Of a stretch of 64,000 nt of DNA, positions 11,201 to 21,000 are shown piece after piece. Source of the DNA: Tribonema minus (taxonomy: Eukaryota; Sar; Xanthophyceae; Tribonematales; Tribonemataceae); contig JAFCMP010000145.1 of NCBI GenBank assembly GCA_017506865.1, forward strand, positions 102,970 to 166,969, written 5' to 3'. The notes under the pieces were generated by a model, which saw nothing but the letters and a program-made list of their open reading frames with translations, had not been told where the DNA came from and did not search any database. The position numbers were made by a program, and so were the translations under genes. Each line of letters opens with the position of its first letter. The stretch's first letter is position 1.

Positions 11201-14200
11201 CTGACAGCTCATCAACAATATTTCTTTCATTCACGCCATTCATGAAGTCATTCACGTTGTTCATGTATTCATTCACCTGAAGCTGGCCCTGCTCCACGGC
11301 CCCAGCAGAAGGCATTGTGGGGTCTTGTGGAAGCCTCGTCTTGCTCATCAAGAAGCATCCATTCACGTCATTGATGCATTCATTCACGTCATTGATGCAT
11401 TCATTCACGTCATTGATGCATTCATTCACGTCATTCATAAATTATTCACCTCAAGCTGGCCGTGCTCCACGGCCCAGCAAAAGGCGCTGTGGGGGTCTTC
11501 TGAGGGCCCCAATCAACTCAGCAACAGAATTCACACGCCATCCATTGACTCATTCACAACATTCATGAATTCATTCACCTCAAGCTGGCCATACTCCGCG
11601 GCCGCCGGCCCAGCAGAAGGCGCCCCAACCAACTCACCAACAAAAATTCATACATGCCATGCATTGATTCACAACATTCATGAATTCATTCACCTCAAGC
11701 TGGCCGTACTCCGCGGCCCAGCAGAAGGCGTTGTGGGGGTCTTCTGAGGGCCCTGTCCAGCTCACCAACAAGAAATCATTCATGCATTCATGAATTCATG
11801 AATTCATTCACCTCAAGCTGGCCGTGCTCCGCGGCCCAGCAGAAGGCGTTGTGGGGGTCTTCTGAGGGCCCTGTCCAGCCATTCACAGCTCCTGCCGCAA
11901 CGAGGTGCAGCACAATGGCCTTGTGTCCATATGCGCAAGCCTGCAGTGTCGTGTTGAAGCCAACATCAGTGTGATGCACAGCTGTCAGTGTTTTCGGACT
12001 ATGATTGATTGGTAGTCCGAAGTATGATCACATGGCACAACGCAATATGATGGCTCTGTGTCCACACATGCAAGCATGTCGCATGGCTGTCGTAGCCAAT
12101 AGCAGTAGCATTCGTCATTAGTCTGTTTGATCCCACTGTACAGAGCTGCTGAGCGATGCCTTCGTGTCGCTATGCGCATGCTTGTGGACTGAGATACGAT
12201 TATGCTACATTGCCGCAAGAGCCTGCAGCAGATCATAAGCGGAAAGTTCAAGCTTGAATAGCATCCATGAACCTGCACGATCACATGATACACAGCCACT
12301 TTTGCAGCGCGATAACCTTGGGTCCGCATACGCAAGCCTGCAGAGCTGTGTCCAGCCGTGTATTGTGCAGCAAACCATGACGTGCCGCATGCATCGCCAC
12401 ATGTAAGATGAGATGCTTCAAGACCATTGTCATCTTTATAGCATTGATGATGTCACTCCCTTTCACATCCGTATCGATGCCAAATGACATGTCCGCCGCC
12501 AACGTCTTGCAGTTGAAACAAATTCAAATTCTGGTTGTTTTGTAAAACCAGCTGACATACTTCGAAGTAGCTGAAGTTCAAGAATGGCGATCAGGGTTGA
12601 AGTTCACTACTCACCTCCATGAGTCCAGTCACCCATTCACATCCGTGTCAATGCCAAATCACTTGTCAGCCACCACGTTTTTGAAGCTGCAGTAATGTCA
12701 AACTCTATGTTCTTCCAAGACCACATGACATGGTCGAAAGCGTGATCAGGGGTGAAGTTCGCGACTCACCTTCATGAGTCCAGTCACGCCATTCACGTCC
12801 GTGTCAATGTCAAATAACTTGTCAGCCGCCAGCTCCTTTTGAGAGGTACTCTGATGTCTAACTCTTTCGTTGAACAGATTGATATGTTGAAGTTCAAGAA
12901 TGGCAAAAGTTCGGTGTTGGAGTTTATAATCCACCTTCATGAGTCCAGTCACCCCATTCTCATCTATGTCAATGCCAAATGACTTGTCCGCCGCCAGCTT
13001 CCTGAAGCTGCAACTCATGTCAAACTGATTTGCTTCTTTGAACCAGATGGTAGTTGAAGTTGGAAAAATAGAGCAAAAATGTCACTCAGGAAGTTGACGA
13101 CTCGCCTTCATGAGTCCCGTCACCCCATTCACATTTGTGTCAATGCCAGATCACTTGTCCGCCTCCAGCTTCTACAAGCTGCAATCATGTGTACACACTT
13201 GTCTTGAAAACCAAGCTGATGATAGTTCAAGTTCCAAAATGGCACAAGTGCCAGGGGTGAATTAGCACTGTTTACCTTCATGAGTCCAGTTACTCCGTTC
13301 ACATCCGTGTCAATGCCAAATGACTTGTCCGCCGCCAGCTTCTTGACGGTCCTCATGTCGCCTTTCTCGCATGCCTCCAGCAGCGCCACCGCCTGCTCTC
13401 AGCAGCAATCAAAGACACGTGCAAGATCATGCGTCATAACAGATACCTGCCAGGAGGATTTGACTCGTAGTGCGGAGTAGGGTTGAATCTGAAGTTATTG
13501 AGTGCCACAGCTCTGAGATCATTGTTCCGACTACAGTTTATCGCATGCCTCCAGCAGCGCTACCGCCTGCTCTCAGCAGCAAGTAAAATTTGCAATAGAT
13601 GCACAAATTATGCATGGTAGCAGGCGTCCAGTGGATTTGACTTGTAGTGCACATTAGGGTTGACATTGAAGTTGATAAGTGCCACCACTTGATTTTAGAA
13701 CCACTGCAGTGTCTTGCATGGCTCCAGAAGCGCTACCTCGTACGCTATGCGGCAAACAGCAATGTAGAAGTGAACGGCAATCGGTACATTAATGCCATAC
13801 TTTCAAGTACTGCTATTGGCTGAAACGCGTCATGCATCATGAACCGTGTAGGATTCAGGGATGAGGTTGCTAGTAACAAAATACGAAGCACCTGTTAGCG
13901 TGTTATTAGGTGATTATTGATGAGGATTACTGTCCCACTGACCTCAGCCCTTCCTCTAGAAGCAGTCATTAACCCCATATCTAAAAACGAACACGTGAGA
14001 GCTTTCCATACTGAACACCCATGCCTCGAACGCAAAAAAGCTTGCACACATGAGTCTTTTGACAACTGTGGATATGGTGGCACTGTTTGACTCGTGGCCA
14101 ATTACCGCAGCAGCGGCAACCACGGTGATAGGTGCAAGCACTTCAATTTGACGCCCAATACACGTTGTCACCAAGAGCTCTACGATCTCTTTATTCGTTT

Positions 14201-14782
14201 CCATCAACAGAAGTGACCGATTGTTCAAGGGACCTTCTCAAACACTGTCGGCAATGCAGCACTGTTGCAACCATGCGAAATTGTTGACTGGCCGGAGTTG
14301 TCGTCAGAGGAAAGCTATAGCTGTTGCAGCTGCTGCAGCCAGACAGCGCGTCACACAACACAAGCCGTTGTGTATGTAGTTGATGATTACTTCAAGTGCC
14401 TAGCATGTCACAGACCGCTTTCATGCCTGGGCTCGGTCGTTGTATGGCAGGCACGCAACCGTCCGCTCACACGCAAGAATAGTTACGACCATGCATGCAA
14501 GAGACTTGTAAGGCCTTAGCAAGCTGTGTGCCTCATCGCCAGCTATTGCCCGCAGCCAGATTCACCGACACTGATACTCTCACCCTATTCCTTTTTTTGG
14601 TCAGTGAGGTGTATGTTCATGATATAAAATCACAGTTCGAATGATGTCGGCGTCTTAGGACGCGCCGCCAGCGCCGGCCACCTACATGCACACACAAATT
14701 TAGATTTCACGGATATTTTACCGGGGCACGAACCACCCACCTTCGGGTCCGCGACCTTCCCGGAAGACTTTCTGCGCCCCAT
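2241..14782 (-). CDS. Ankyrin-repeat protein, ten-exon gene (3' end not located)
   Basis: Exons in transcription order: 14782-14741, 13392-13276, 11940-11812, 10545-10396, 9640-9513, 8212-8131, 6657-6484, 4278-4099, 3091-2936 and, less surely, 2297-2241. Each is bounded by AG and GT (GC after exon 4). The phases agree and the sum is 405 codons with no stop. The start is the ATG of MGRRKSSGKVADPK, followed by a GTGGGT donor. Splicing rebuilds ankyrin helices across junctions: GVTGLMK joins ACAYGHKAIVLHLV, AAEHGQLE joins IVRWFVEESGGDF, and TPLHAAAQ joins GGHLSTCRVLL. I count about nine ankyrin units over residues 15-335, with TALHTAA and TPLHAAA as the classic motifs, then an alanine run and an acidic stretch ending DNDDDE. 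Ankyrin repeats bind protein partners; no catalytic domain is visible. The partner and cellular role are unknown. No stop codon was found, so the gene may continue toward the left edge. Confidence 0.78.
2298..2935. other. Intron 9 of the ankyrin gene, with a possible extra exon
   Basis: It contains a donor-side echo of exon 9 at 2870-2905. On the minus strand a protein-like frame (GDVAFFHCPHHVDYNQRRQL) lies at about 2690-2625, after a plausible acceptor (TTCGACAG). It runs to a TGA near 2557 and could be an alternative last exon. No clear donor was found for it, so it was left out of the gene model. Confidence 0.3.
3092..3520 (-). repeat. Acceptor-side echoes of ankyrin exon 9
   Basis: Copies of the acceptor and the start of exon 9 (CAG then GTGCTTGACAGC, encoding VLDSAPAEAQG and the alanine run) occur at 3181-3260. 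Shorter pieces lie at 3383-3402 and 3483-3505. All are upstream of the exon in transcription order and none carries the exon's 3' end. A TTAGGG patch sits between them at 3291-3322. Confidence 0.65.
3813..3905 (+). mobile_element. Short 3'-end copy of the RLE-A retrotransposon with target-site duplication
   Basis: Ninety-three bases match the 3' untranslated end of RLE-A (compare 56615-56705 and 57293-57382), from GACACTTTCAG to the AATTAATAAAAA end. The insertion is flanked by the direct repeat AGTACATAC at 3804-3812 and 3906-3914. It is a severe 5' truncation typical of target-primed reverse transcription. It lies in the intron downstream of ankyrin exon 8. Confidence 0.85.
4400..5075 (-). 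repeat. Acceptor-side echoes of ankyrin exon 8
   Basis: Four copies of the acceptor plus the exon 8 start (GCAG, then GGTGGGCACCTGAGCACG-like sequence encoding GHLSTCRVLLSRAASKVEVE) lie at 4400-4477, 4606-4660, 4802-4883 and 5000-5070. Similarity fades with distance from the true exon at 4278. A donor-side echo of the same exon is on the other side at 3947-3995. CCCTAA repeats lie at 4662-4684 and 4945-4967. Confidence 0.75.
5076..5640. other. Intron 7 interior of the ankyrin gene
   Basis: No coding signal is convincing. Both strands have ORFs of 60-150 codons without domain features, so these are read as chance. CCCTAA runs begin near 5548. Confidence 0.5.
5641..6420 (-). repeat. Donor-side echoes of ankyrin exon 7
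   Basis: At least six partial copies of the exon 7 end plus donor (on the minus strand, CCGCTCCACGCCGCTGCACAG then GTGAAT) recur near 5650, 5770, 5905, 6026, 6154-6240, 6267 and 6367. The longest (6154-6245) reaches back to SDKVVAVLL-like coding sequence. CCCTAA words alternate with the copies. Confidence 0.75.
6708..6799 (+). repeat. Interstitial TTAGGG-type repeats
   Basis: A degenerate run of TTAGGG and TTAGG variants in the intron just upstream (in transcription order) of ankyrin exon 7. A second run is at 6905-6980. Confidence 0.75.
6800..7280 (-). repeat. Acceptor-side echoes of ankyrin exon 7
   Basis: Five copies of the acceptor and first codons of exon 7 (GCAG, then GTGCTGCTGGCGAACGGCAT, encoding VLLANGIKRD) lie at about 6810-6853, 6982-7024, 7070-7103, 7148-7185 and 7245-7275. 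They sit upstream of the true exon, mirroring the donor-side array on its other flank. Confidence 0.75.
7281..8130. other. Intron 6 of the ankyrin gene
   Basis: No gene seen. It contains a TTAGGG patch at 7708-7730 and a GT-rich microsatellite-like stretch at about 8030-8095. Confidence 0.45.
8213..9310. other. Intron 5 of the ankyrin gene
   Basis: No supported coding sequence. It contains dispersed near-repeats with TATCGGCTGACATCAGCTCC-like words at about 8240-8290, 8440-8470 and 8560-8600. Confidence 0.4.
9311..9512 (-). repeat. Donor-side echoes of ankyrin exon 5
   Basis: Two copies, about 90 bp apart, of the exon 5 end plus donor (minus strand: CTGTACTGCATTTCTGCA, then GTGAATACTGCATGTATTTT) at 9315-9365 and 9405-9455. 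Both lie downstream of the true exon end at 9513. Confidence 0.7.
9641..10260. other. Intron 4 interior of the ankyrin gene
   Basis: No gene seen. Small ORFs on both strands (up to about 90 codons) have no recognisable features. Confidence 0.45.
10261..10395 (-). repeat. Donor-side echo of ankyrin exon 4
   Basis: One copy of the exon 4 3' half (encoding ALDYVLQSIDPEEQPHAS) with its GC-type donor (AAG then GCAAGT) at about 10268-10350. It lies directly downstream of the real exon end at 10396. The GCAAGT donor is identical in copy and exon. Confidence 0.8.
10596..10652 (-). repeat. Acceptor-side echo of ankyrin exon 4
   Basis: A single copy of the exon 4 beginning (encoding RWFAEESGGDFKIMN against RWFVEESGGDFEVMC in the exon), upstream of the true acceptor at 10546. 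Confidence 0.8.
10655..10695. repeat. Head-to-head telomere-type repeats
   Basis: About four TTAGGG units are followed at once by CCCTAA units, forming an inverted junction that could fold into a hairpin. It lies immediately upstream of an exon echo in intron 3 of the ankyrin gene. Confidence 0.85.
11022..11811 (-). repeat. Tandem donor-side echoes of ankyrin exon 3
   Basis: Six copies with a 110-180-bp period contain the exon 3 end (minus strand encodes WAAEHGQLE) and its donor GTGAATGAATTC, starting near 11022, 11140, 11270, 11447, 11572 and 11690. Extra ATTCATTCACGTCATTGATGC units are inserted at 11352-11440. Several keep the frame, so some could act as alternative exons. Only the copy fused to ACAYGHKAIVLHLV (11940-11812) forms a full ankyrin repeat. 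Confidence 0.85.
12040..12420 (-). repeat. Acceptor-side echoes of ankyrin exon 3
   Basis: Copies of the exon 3 beginning (CTGCAG then GCTTGCGTATGCGGACCC, encoding ACVCGPKVIAL) lie at about 12300-12360. Decayed forms are at 12050-12080 and 12160-12190. All are upstream of the true acceptor at 11941. Confidence 0.65.
12448..13275 (-). repeat. Tandem donor-side echoes of ankyrin exon 2 (about 165-bp period)
   Basis: Five copies of the exon 2 end plus donor follow the true exon, near 12457, 12617, 12773, 12938 and 13108. Each encodes a variant of AADKSFGIDTDVNGVTGLMK followed by GT. The spacing is about 156-170 bp. Frames are mostly kept near the exon and decay outward; copies at 12617 and 12457 carry indels. 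Confidence 0.85.
13530..13745 (-). repeat. Acceptor-side echoes of ankyrin exon 2
   Basis: Two copies of the acceptor plus exon 2 start (GAGAGCAG then GCGGTAGCGCTGCTGGAGGC, encoding AVALLEAC) lie at 13535-13577 and, more decayed, 13712-13745. Both precede the real exon in transcription order. Confidence 0.75.
13746..14740. other. Intron 1 of the ankyrin gene
   Basis: No supported exon. One stretch near 14060-14190 recurs at about 20840-20975 in the PX gene (GTGGATATGGTGACACTGTT and following), so a dispersed repeat is shared by both genes. Confidence 0.5.
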
Positions 14783-15054
14783 GATTGCGTCACAAGCACC
14801 ACCTCCCAGTCCAGCCTCACGCCAGCGCGCCGCCCTCGCCTGTGTTCCTGCTGGCTGAAGGGACACTTCAAACTTCAAGTACCAGTTGAGTTTGCGAGTG
14901 AAGTGTTCAACCCCCCCTCTGTGTTTGTTGGTTGTAAACCACTCCAGATCTCTGGGGCACTGGGCACTGAGCGGTCGTCTGAGCAGCACGAGCACGGGTA
15001 GCTTCATGGTTACTCAAGGCTACTGCAACTGCAACTGCGGCGTGCAGTAATGCG
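14783..15054. promoter_or_regulatory. Shared intergenic promoter region of the divergent ankyrin and PX genes
   Basis: These 272 bases separate the proposed start codons of the minus-strand ankyrin gene (14782) and the plus-strand PX gene (15055). The stretch is moderately GC-rich with no obvious TATA box near either start. It contains repeated ACTTCAA-type words around 14865-14880. A head-to-head arrangement this tight suggests a bidirectional promoter, but that is inference from the gene models. Confidence 0.4.
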
Positions 15055-18000
15055 ATGGGGCTGGTCCTTTCTACGCTGGGCCTGGGCCTTACCTGGGCGG
15101 TGTGCTTGAGCCTTGTGCTGGCGGTTGCAGCTGTGCTACAGCTCCCCGACAATGTTGTCAGAGAAGGCATACGACCAGGGCTTGCAGGCGCCAGGTAAGC
15201 CGTTCTGCACACTAGTCCCGGCGACCTTACAGGCATGGACCTCACAAGAAGCAGTATACTATATATTTTTGTTAAATCGACTCGACGAAAAAGGGGCGAG
15301 CGACCCGGAAAGGTACAGCCTTTTTTGTAAATTGCATTTAAAGCGGGTCACGGGCATCACCTCAACTTTGCTTTCATCTGAAGTGCTCCCCCACTTCAAC
15401 TTGCCTATTGACACGCAACACACACATGCAACGCGCTGTTGACGTTACGCGCACGCGCGTACTCGATGCTGCAGAATTACATCTGCCTTGCCACTACACG
15501 GTGCGAGAAGTGCGGACGCAAGACAAACGAATTGGAAGCGGTGTTGCGTGAAGCTTACTGGGTGCAAGAGGCGCGAAAGTCGATGAGCGATGCTGTGGTG
15601 ATTTATTGAGCGCGCTTCAGACGCTGATGGGGCATGCGGGCAACAGGTGCAGGCGGCAGGTACAGCCAGCGGTGCTGTAGTCATAAATCAAATTACATGT
15701 ATTCATTGCAAGCCTGCAGCGCTGGAGCAGACACTGGCTAGTCGGCACCTCACAAATGTCAAGTGCATCAAAGCTAGCACGACACAATGTGGCATTGACA
15801 TTGAGTTCACGATTGCTTCACGATGATGCGCCCCAGCGACTACAACATGAACACTGGCCCTCGTCACCCGATTCAAGCTGCAGGCCACCACAAATACACG
15901 TCACCCTGCGTGCAATAACGTGCATTTCACTGGCAAGCGTGCAGCCTGCCGGTACACTGACGTCATTGCAAATGTGCACGGGACACCTCATGACACACCG
16001 TGACAATGTAACAGCGCAGCGCACAAGTGACAGCACACAGCTCAGCTCATGTTGAAGTCGTGTCCTGTTGAGCACTGACGTGGCTGTTCATGTTTGCCTC
16101 CCGGTTCTCAATGATCACTTCTAGCCACACACGCACTAGCCGAAAGTCTTGCTTCTGTTTGGGTGCCTTGATTGTCAATCTCTGGCACTGTGGGGAGCTA
16201 TACTCAGCAAAAAAGCTCAAGCCAAGCGTCAACTCGAACGTGACATACTGCAGCTGCTACGTTGACATGCGTACGTGGCCAGGAGTGCTAGTGGCAGTGT
16301 GATATGGCCCATAATCACATTCGCGTAATAGACTGCGTGAGGGAAGCTGGCGAGCACGGCGCACTGGAGGAAGACTCAATAAGCGTGTTTGCTCTCCTGC
16401 TGAGCACTGCTGCCACAGGGCCTGCTGCTGATCAAGCAAAGGCAAAACGCTTTCAATGCTGATTACAACAAGGGACCCCTTGTATAAACTCTCAACACGT
16501 GTTTTGCCATACTGCTGAGCACTGCTGCCACAGGGCCTGGGCGCTGCTGCGGCTCCTGGTGTCGGAATTGCCGCCCCCCCACAGTCCCGCCAGCAAGCGC
16601 GGGGGCGCCCCAGCTTCCTCCTCATCACTGACAGTTACGGCAGTTACGGCGCGGCAGCAGCGCTCGCCGTCCCCTCGCGCAGCAGCAGCAGCTGCAGCAG
16701 CGGCATCAGTGCTCAGCGCAGCTAGTGGGGATGATCCTGCGGGGGGAGTGGCAGTGGCGACGGTGAAGCCTGCGGCAGCGGCGGCGGCGGCGGCGGCGGC
16801 GGCGGGAGGGGGACGAACGCTGCTGCCTGCCGCCATGGCAGCAGCGGGCGGGAGGCACTCGCAGGTGCGGACTTGAAGTGCGCAATGAAGTCGGTGGCGT
16901 CGATGAGCGTAAGGGAGTGGTGCTCGAAACGCGCTTTAGAGCTGGTGACGTTGAAGTGCATGTGGGAATGGTGTTGCTTTCTTACTCTTGGTGGTGAACA
17001 TTTTGTACGAGCAAGTGTTGAAACTTGTGTCTAGACCGCAGCTGCAGGGCGCGAAGCATTTCAGGACCAGGTGGCTGGAAATGCTGCTGGGCAACTTCAC
17101 GCTAAGAACTTGAAGTAGCTGGCACGCATGTTGAGCACTGGCGGCTGATGCATTGAGTGTTGACGTAGCATGATTGGTGCAGGCGCTGTGCCTGCTCTGA
17201 CGTGCCACCTGAGTGCTCCTTCTAAAACCAGTATTATGCATAGCTGTCCACAGGCATTTTCCGTTCTTGCCATCTAAATCTCAACCATTGCTGCTGCAGA
17301 CCAATCAGCCACTTATTGTGTTGAAGAGCAGCTATGAGCTGCGGCCCGTGTCGCATGCGGTGGCCAAGCGATCGCGGCTGTAAGTGCAGCCTTGCAAGGC
17401 CTGACTGCAACACTTCGGCAACTGCGCATCAGCAACAACAGTTCAGGTTTTTGGTTACAACACCAAGCACTTGCTATTGCGGCTACCTCAACCCATTGCT
17501 GACGCTGCTGTCGCTGCCGCATCACCTACCCCCCTAGCCCTAACTGCAATTCTAGGCTGCGCGTGCCTCCTGGAAGTATTGTAGACCGAAAGCAGCGCCG
17601 CCAAACCCCAACAAGCAACGCCCCCTAACCCTTACCCCCCCCCACCCAATCCCGTGCCACTGCGCAGACGACGAAGCAAGCGCACAGGCGAGCGCGGCTG
17701 CAGTTTCTGGAGGGGTTGAGCGCTGCTGTTCACGAACCCTACCTTCAACCCTAGGCTGCGCGTTCTTCTGGAGGTAGTGTGAACCATGCAACACTGCCTA
17801 GGTAACCTCAACAATCAACACCGCCTAACCCTACCCCCCCCCCCACAATCCTGTGCCGCTGCTCAGACGGCGAAGCAAGCGCACAGGCGAGCGCGGCTTC
17901 AATTTCTGGAGGGCCTGAGCGCTGCTGTTCACGAACCGCGCATCGTCGACGCGCAGTTTGTCAGTTACAAAGTGGAACTGGCGCTGCCGCTGCGCCGAAC

Positions 18001-21000
18001 GTTGGCGGCGGTGCGTGTGGGGGATGCAAGGGGGGCGGGGGCGGGGGCAGGGGTAGGGGGGGAGGGGGAGGGGGGGGCGCGGCAGGACGTGGCGCAGTGG
18101 GCGGTGTGGCGGCGGATCACTGACTTTGCAGTGCTCAGGTGAAGTACGCTTAGGGTTGGACCAGGGTTAGGGTTGGGGTAGGCTCAGGGTATCTGAGGTA
18201 GGGTTGAAGTTGGGGCTCAGCAGAGCAATGTCTGATGGGAGGTGGCGCGGTGGGTGGTGCGGCAGCGGGTCACTTACTGGTCACTGACTTTGCAGTGCTC
18301 AAGTGAGTAGGGTCACTACTAGTAGGGTAGGGTTACTACTAGTAGGGTAAGGGTAGGGATAGGGTCAGGGTTAGGGTCGGGGCCAATTGGGTCTCAGCAG
18401 AGCCCTGCCTGACATGAGGTGGCGCGGTGGGCGGTGTTGCGATGGATTGTTGACTTTGCTGTGCTGATGTGGGTAGGGTTAGGGATAGGGTTTGGGTAAG
18501 ATTAGGGTTTTGGGGGTAGGGTCAGGGTTTAGGGAAGGGTTGGCGGAGCACTGACTTTGCCGTGCCCACGTGGGTGAAGTTGAGGTTAGGGTTAGGGTAG
18601 TATCAGATTAAGTTGGGACAGGGTTTGACGGAGTCCTGACTATGCAGTGTTGATGCAACTAGGCGTAGCGTTCGGGTTTGCCGGAGCAAAAGTTGCCCTC
18701 TTTAGTTGACCTCTGCAGGGCTGAAGGTACATATCATCGCAACCTGGTGGCACTGACTTTGCTGTGCGCAGGCAAGTAGTCTGCGGCTGTGCATCAGTGT
18801 GCTGCCGTAGCTGGCGCTGGAGCCATCTGAAGTTTGCGTTGCATTTGAATCAGCGAGGCCTGCGGAAGGCTGAGGCCTGAAGCTAGGGCAATGCTTAGGT
18901 TAAGATGCTTAGGTTAAGGTGAGGATGCCGCACCTGCAGGAGGCCACATAATGGTATAAGCTGACCAGGCTATAAGTAGGTCATGTGTCACATCAGTATT
19001 TGTAATTGAGTTGGGCTTAGGGTAGGTTGTGGACGACGATGGGGGTTTGAGCGGCCTATGGCGGATGAATATAATGTAGGCCCAGTGTAACGTCGCCAAA
19101 AGTGTACTATTTTGTGTTCAAACAAGAGTTGTTTTAGACTTTACACATGCATTGTTGTGCAACATGTTTCTTTCACGATGGTCAGGTACTGAGCCATGTG
19201 GGCGTCTTTGGCATACTTCACCTGGTGATGTTCCCCCTACGTTCTGCCCGCTGATCGGCAGAGAGCAGTTACTCTGTGACCTGGCTCAAATCGTCAGCAG
19301 CGCTCACTCAGCTGCACGGTCACGTTCAGCAAATAAGCAACAGTCTACTGCACATTGTGACATGCTATCACAGCGGCACCAGTGGCCTTCACGGTGACCT
19401 TGCCGTCACTTGCTGCAACCTCACAGTAAACTTCACACAGTGACATTACTTCACAGGCAACATTCCATCAGACGGCAGCGTTCCATAAGACGGCAGCAGT
19501 GATCTTCACAACGACCTTGTTTTCACACACGCAGTAAACTACACATGGTGACATGCCATCAGGGTGGAACAGTCATGTTAACAGCAACCTTCACGTCATT
19601 CGCTGCACCCTCATCATCAGGGCTGCCCTGCTGAAAGCGGAGGCTAATCACGGCGGCGGCGGCGGCAGCGGCACTGGCAGCAGCGGCGGCGGCGGCGGCG
19701 GCAACAGCGCAGTGTCCCTGCCTGTGCTGCCGCACTCACTCAGGCGGACATTTGAGCCTGATCACCTGGCGAAGCGCGCGGCACGGCTGCACCGCTTCAT
19801 GGAGGTGAGTGGAGCGTCGTATATTTTCAGTTGAAGTTCCCATGTACTTCATGTGCCTCGTGCGCAGCACGTCTGCACCGCTTCATGCATGTGAGTGAAG
19901 CGGAACGTCATAGATGATTAGTTGAAGTTAATCCATACTTCATGTGACTCGTGCGCAGCACCGCTGCACCGCTTCACGGAAGCGAGTGGAGCGTCGTACA
20001 TGACCAGTTGAAGTTTACCCTGTGCCTCATGTGACTCGTGAGCTCAGATGAACGATTCAGAAGACAGTTACGCCATCATAACCCTAATTCTAACTCTGAG
20101 TGGAACGCAGTGTTTTACATAGGGGCCGGCTGTTGCTCATCCATACCGCACGTGACTCGTGAACTCACATGAACTTCAAGGCAATTTTTTTCATTCACAG
20201 ACGTGAGTGGGGTGGTGTACATGGGCAGTTCAGTCACAGTTCTCCCACGCTTCATGATAATTGAATTGCAACAATGAAGTCGCCCTAACCCTAACCCTAA
20301 GCCTGAAAGCCGCAACTACTCCAAGTGTGTGCACCGCCTTGTAAGGCATCATTGTTTACAATCAGGTGTTGCGTGTATGCTCGTGGCACGCGACTGTCAA
20401 GCCTAAACCGCCGGTGTGCAACCACTGCTAGCGCAAACGTCAACTTCTGAGCACTCTGCTATATGAGAGTACATGTGCTGGCACCATCGTCATCGCTGCA
20501 GTCGCTGAGGTGACCGTTGAGCTGGTGCTTCGCAAGGCAGGCATCATCTCGTCGACAAGAGGTGGCAAGTGTAAAGTGTCAGCGAACTGGCCTCAAGTGA
20601 TACACCTCATGAGATTCATGTGATCCAGGCTGCGCTGCACGCTGCACTGTTTGGATAAATCAAATCGAAACGCAGTTTAATGATAATCAAGGGTGAGGCT
20701 CAAGTTGACTAACCTGACCCTAACACTAGCCCTACCCCTGGGATAGTCTTACACTGCGCACCCCTCTAGCATGCTGCTACAAACCAGACTCTCAACTCAA
20801 CGTGTACTGCTCTTCCCGCCCCAAACTCTGCCACAATACAATGTGGATATGGTGACACTGTTTGACTCGTGGCCAATTGCCGCAGCAGCGGCGACCACGG
20901 TCATTGGCGGAAGGCATTCAATTTGACGGCCGACGACACCTTGTCACCTACTAGTCTAGCTCTACGATCTTTTGATTCGTTTCCACGATACTGATACCCT

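Noticed and set aside
11352-11440. Regularly spaced short repeats resembling a CRISPR array
   Set aside because: The 20-bp direct repeats have no unique spacers and lie in a eukaryotic intron.
16722-16961. Minus-strand frame with TLIDATDFIAHF, resembling an elongation-factor GTPase motif
   Set aside because: Only a short chance-like similarity; the plus-strand exon at 16534-16864 overlaps it and fits the PX gene in phase.
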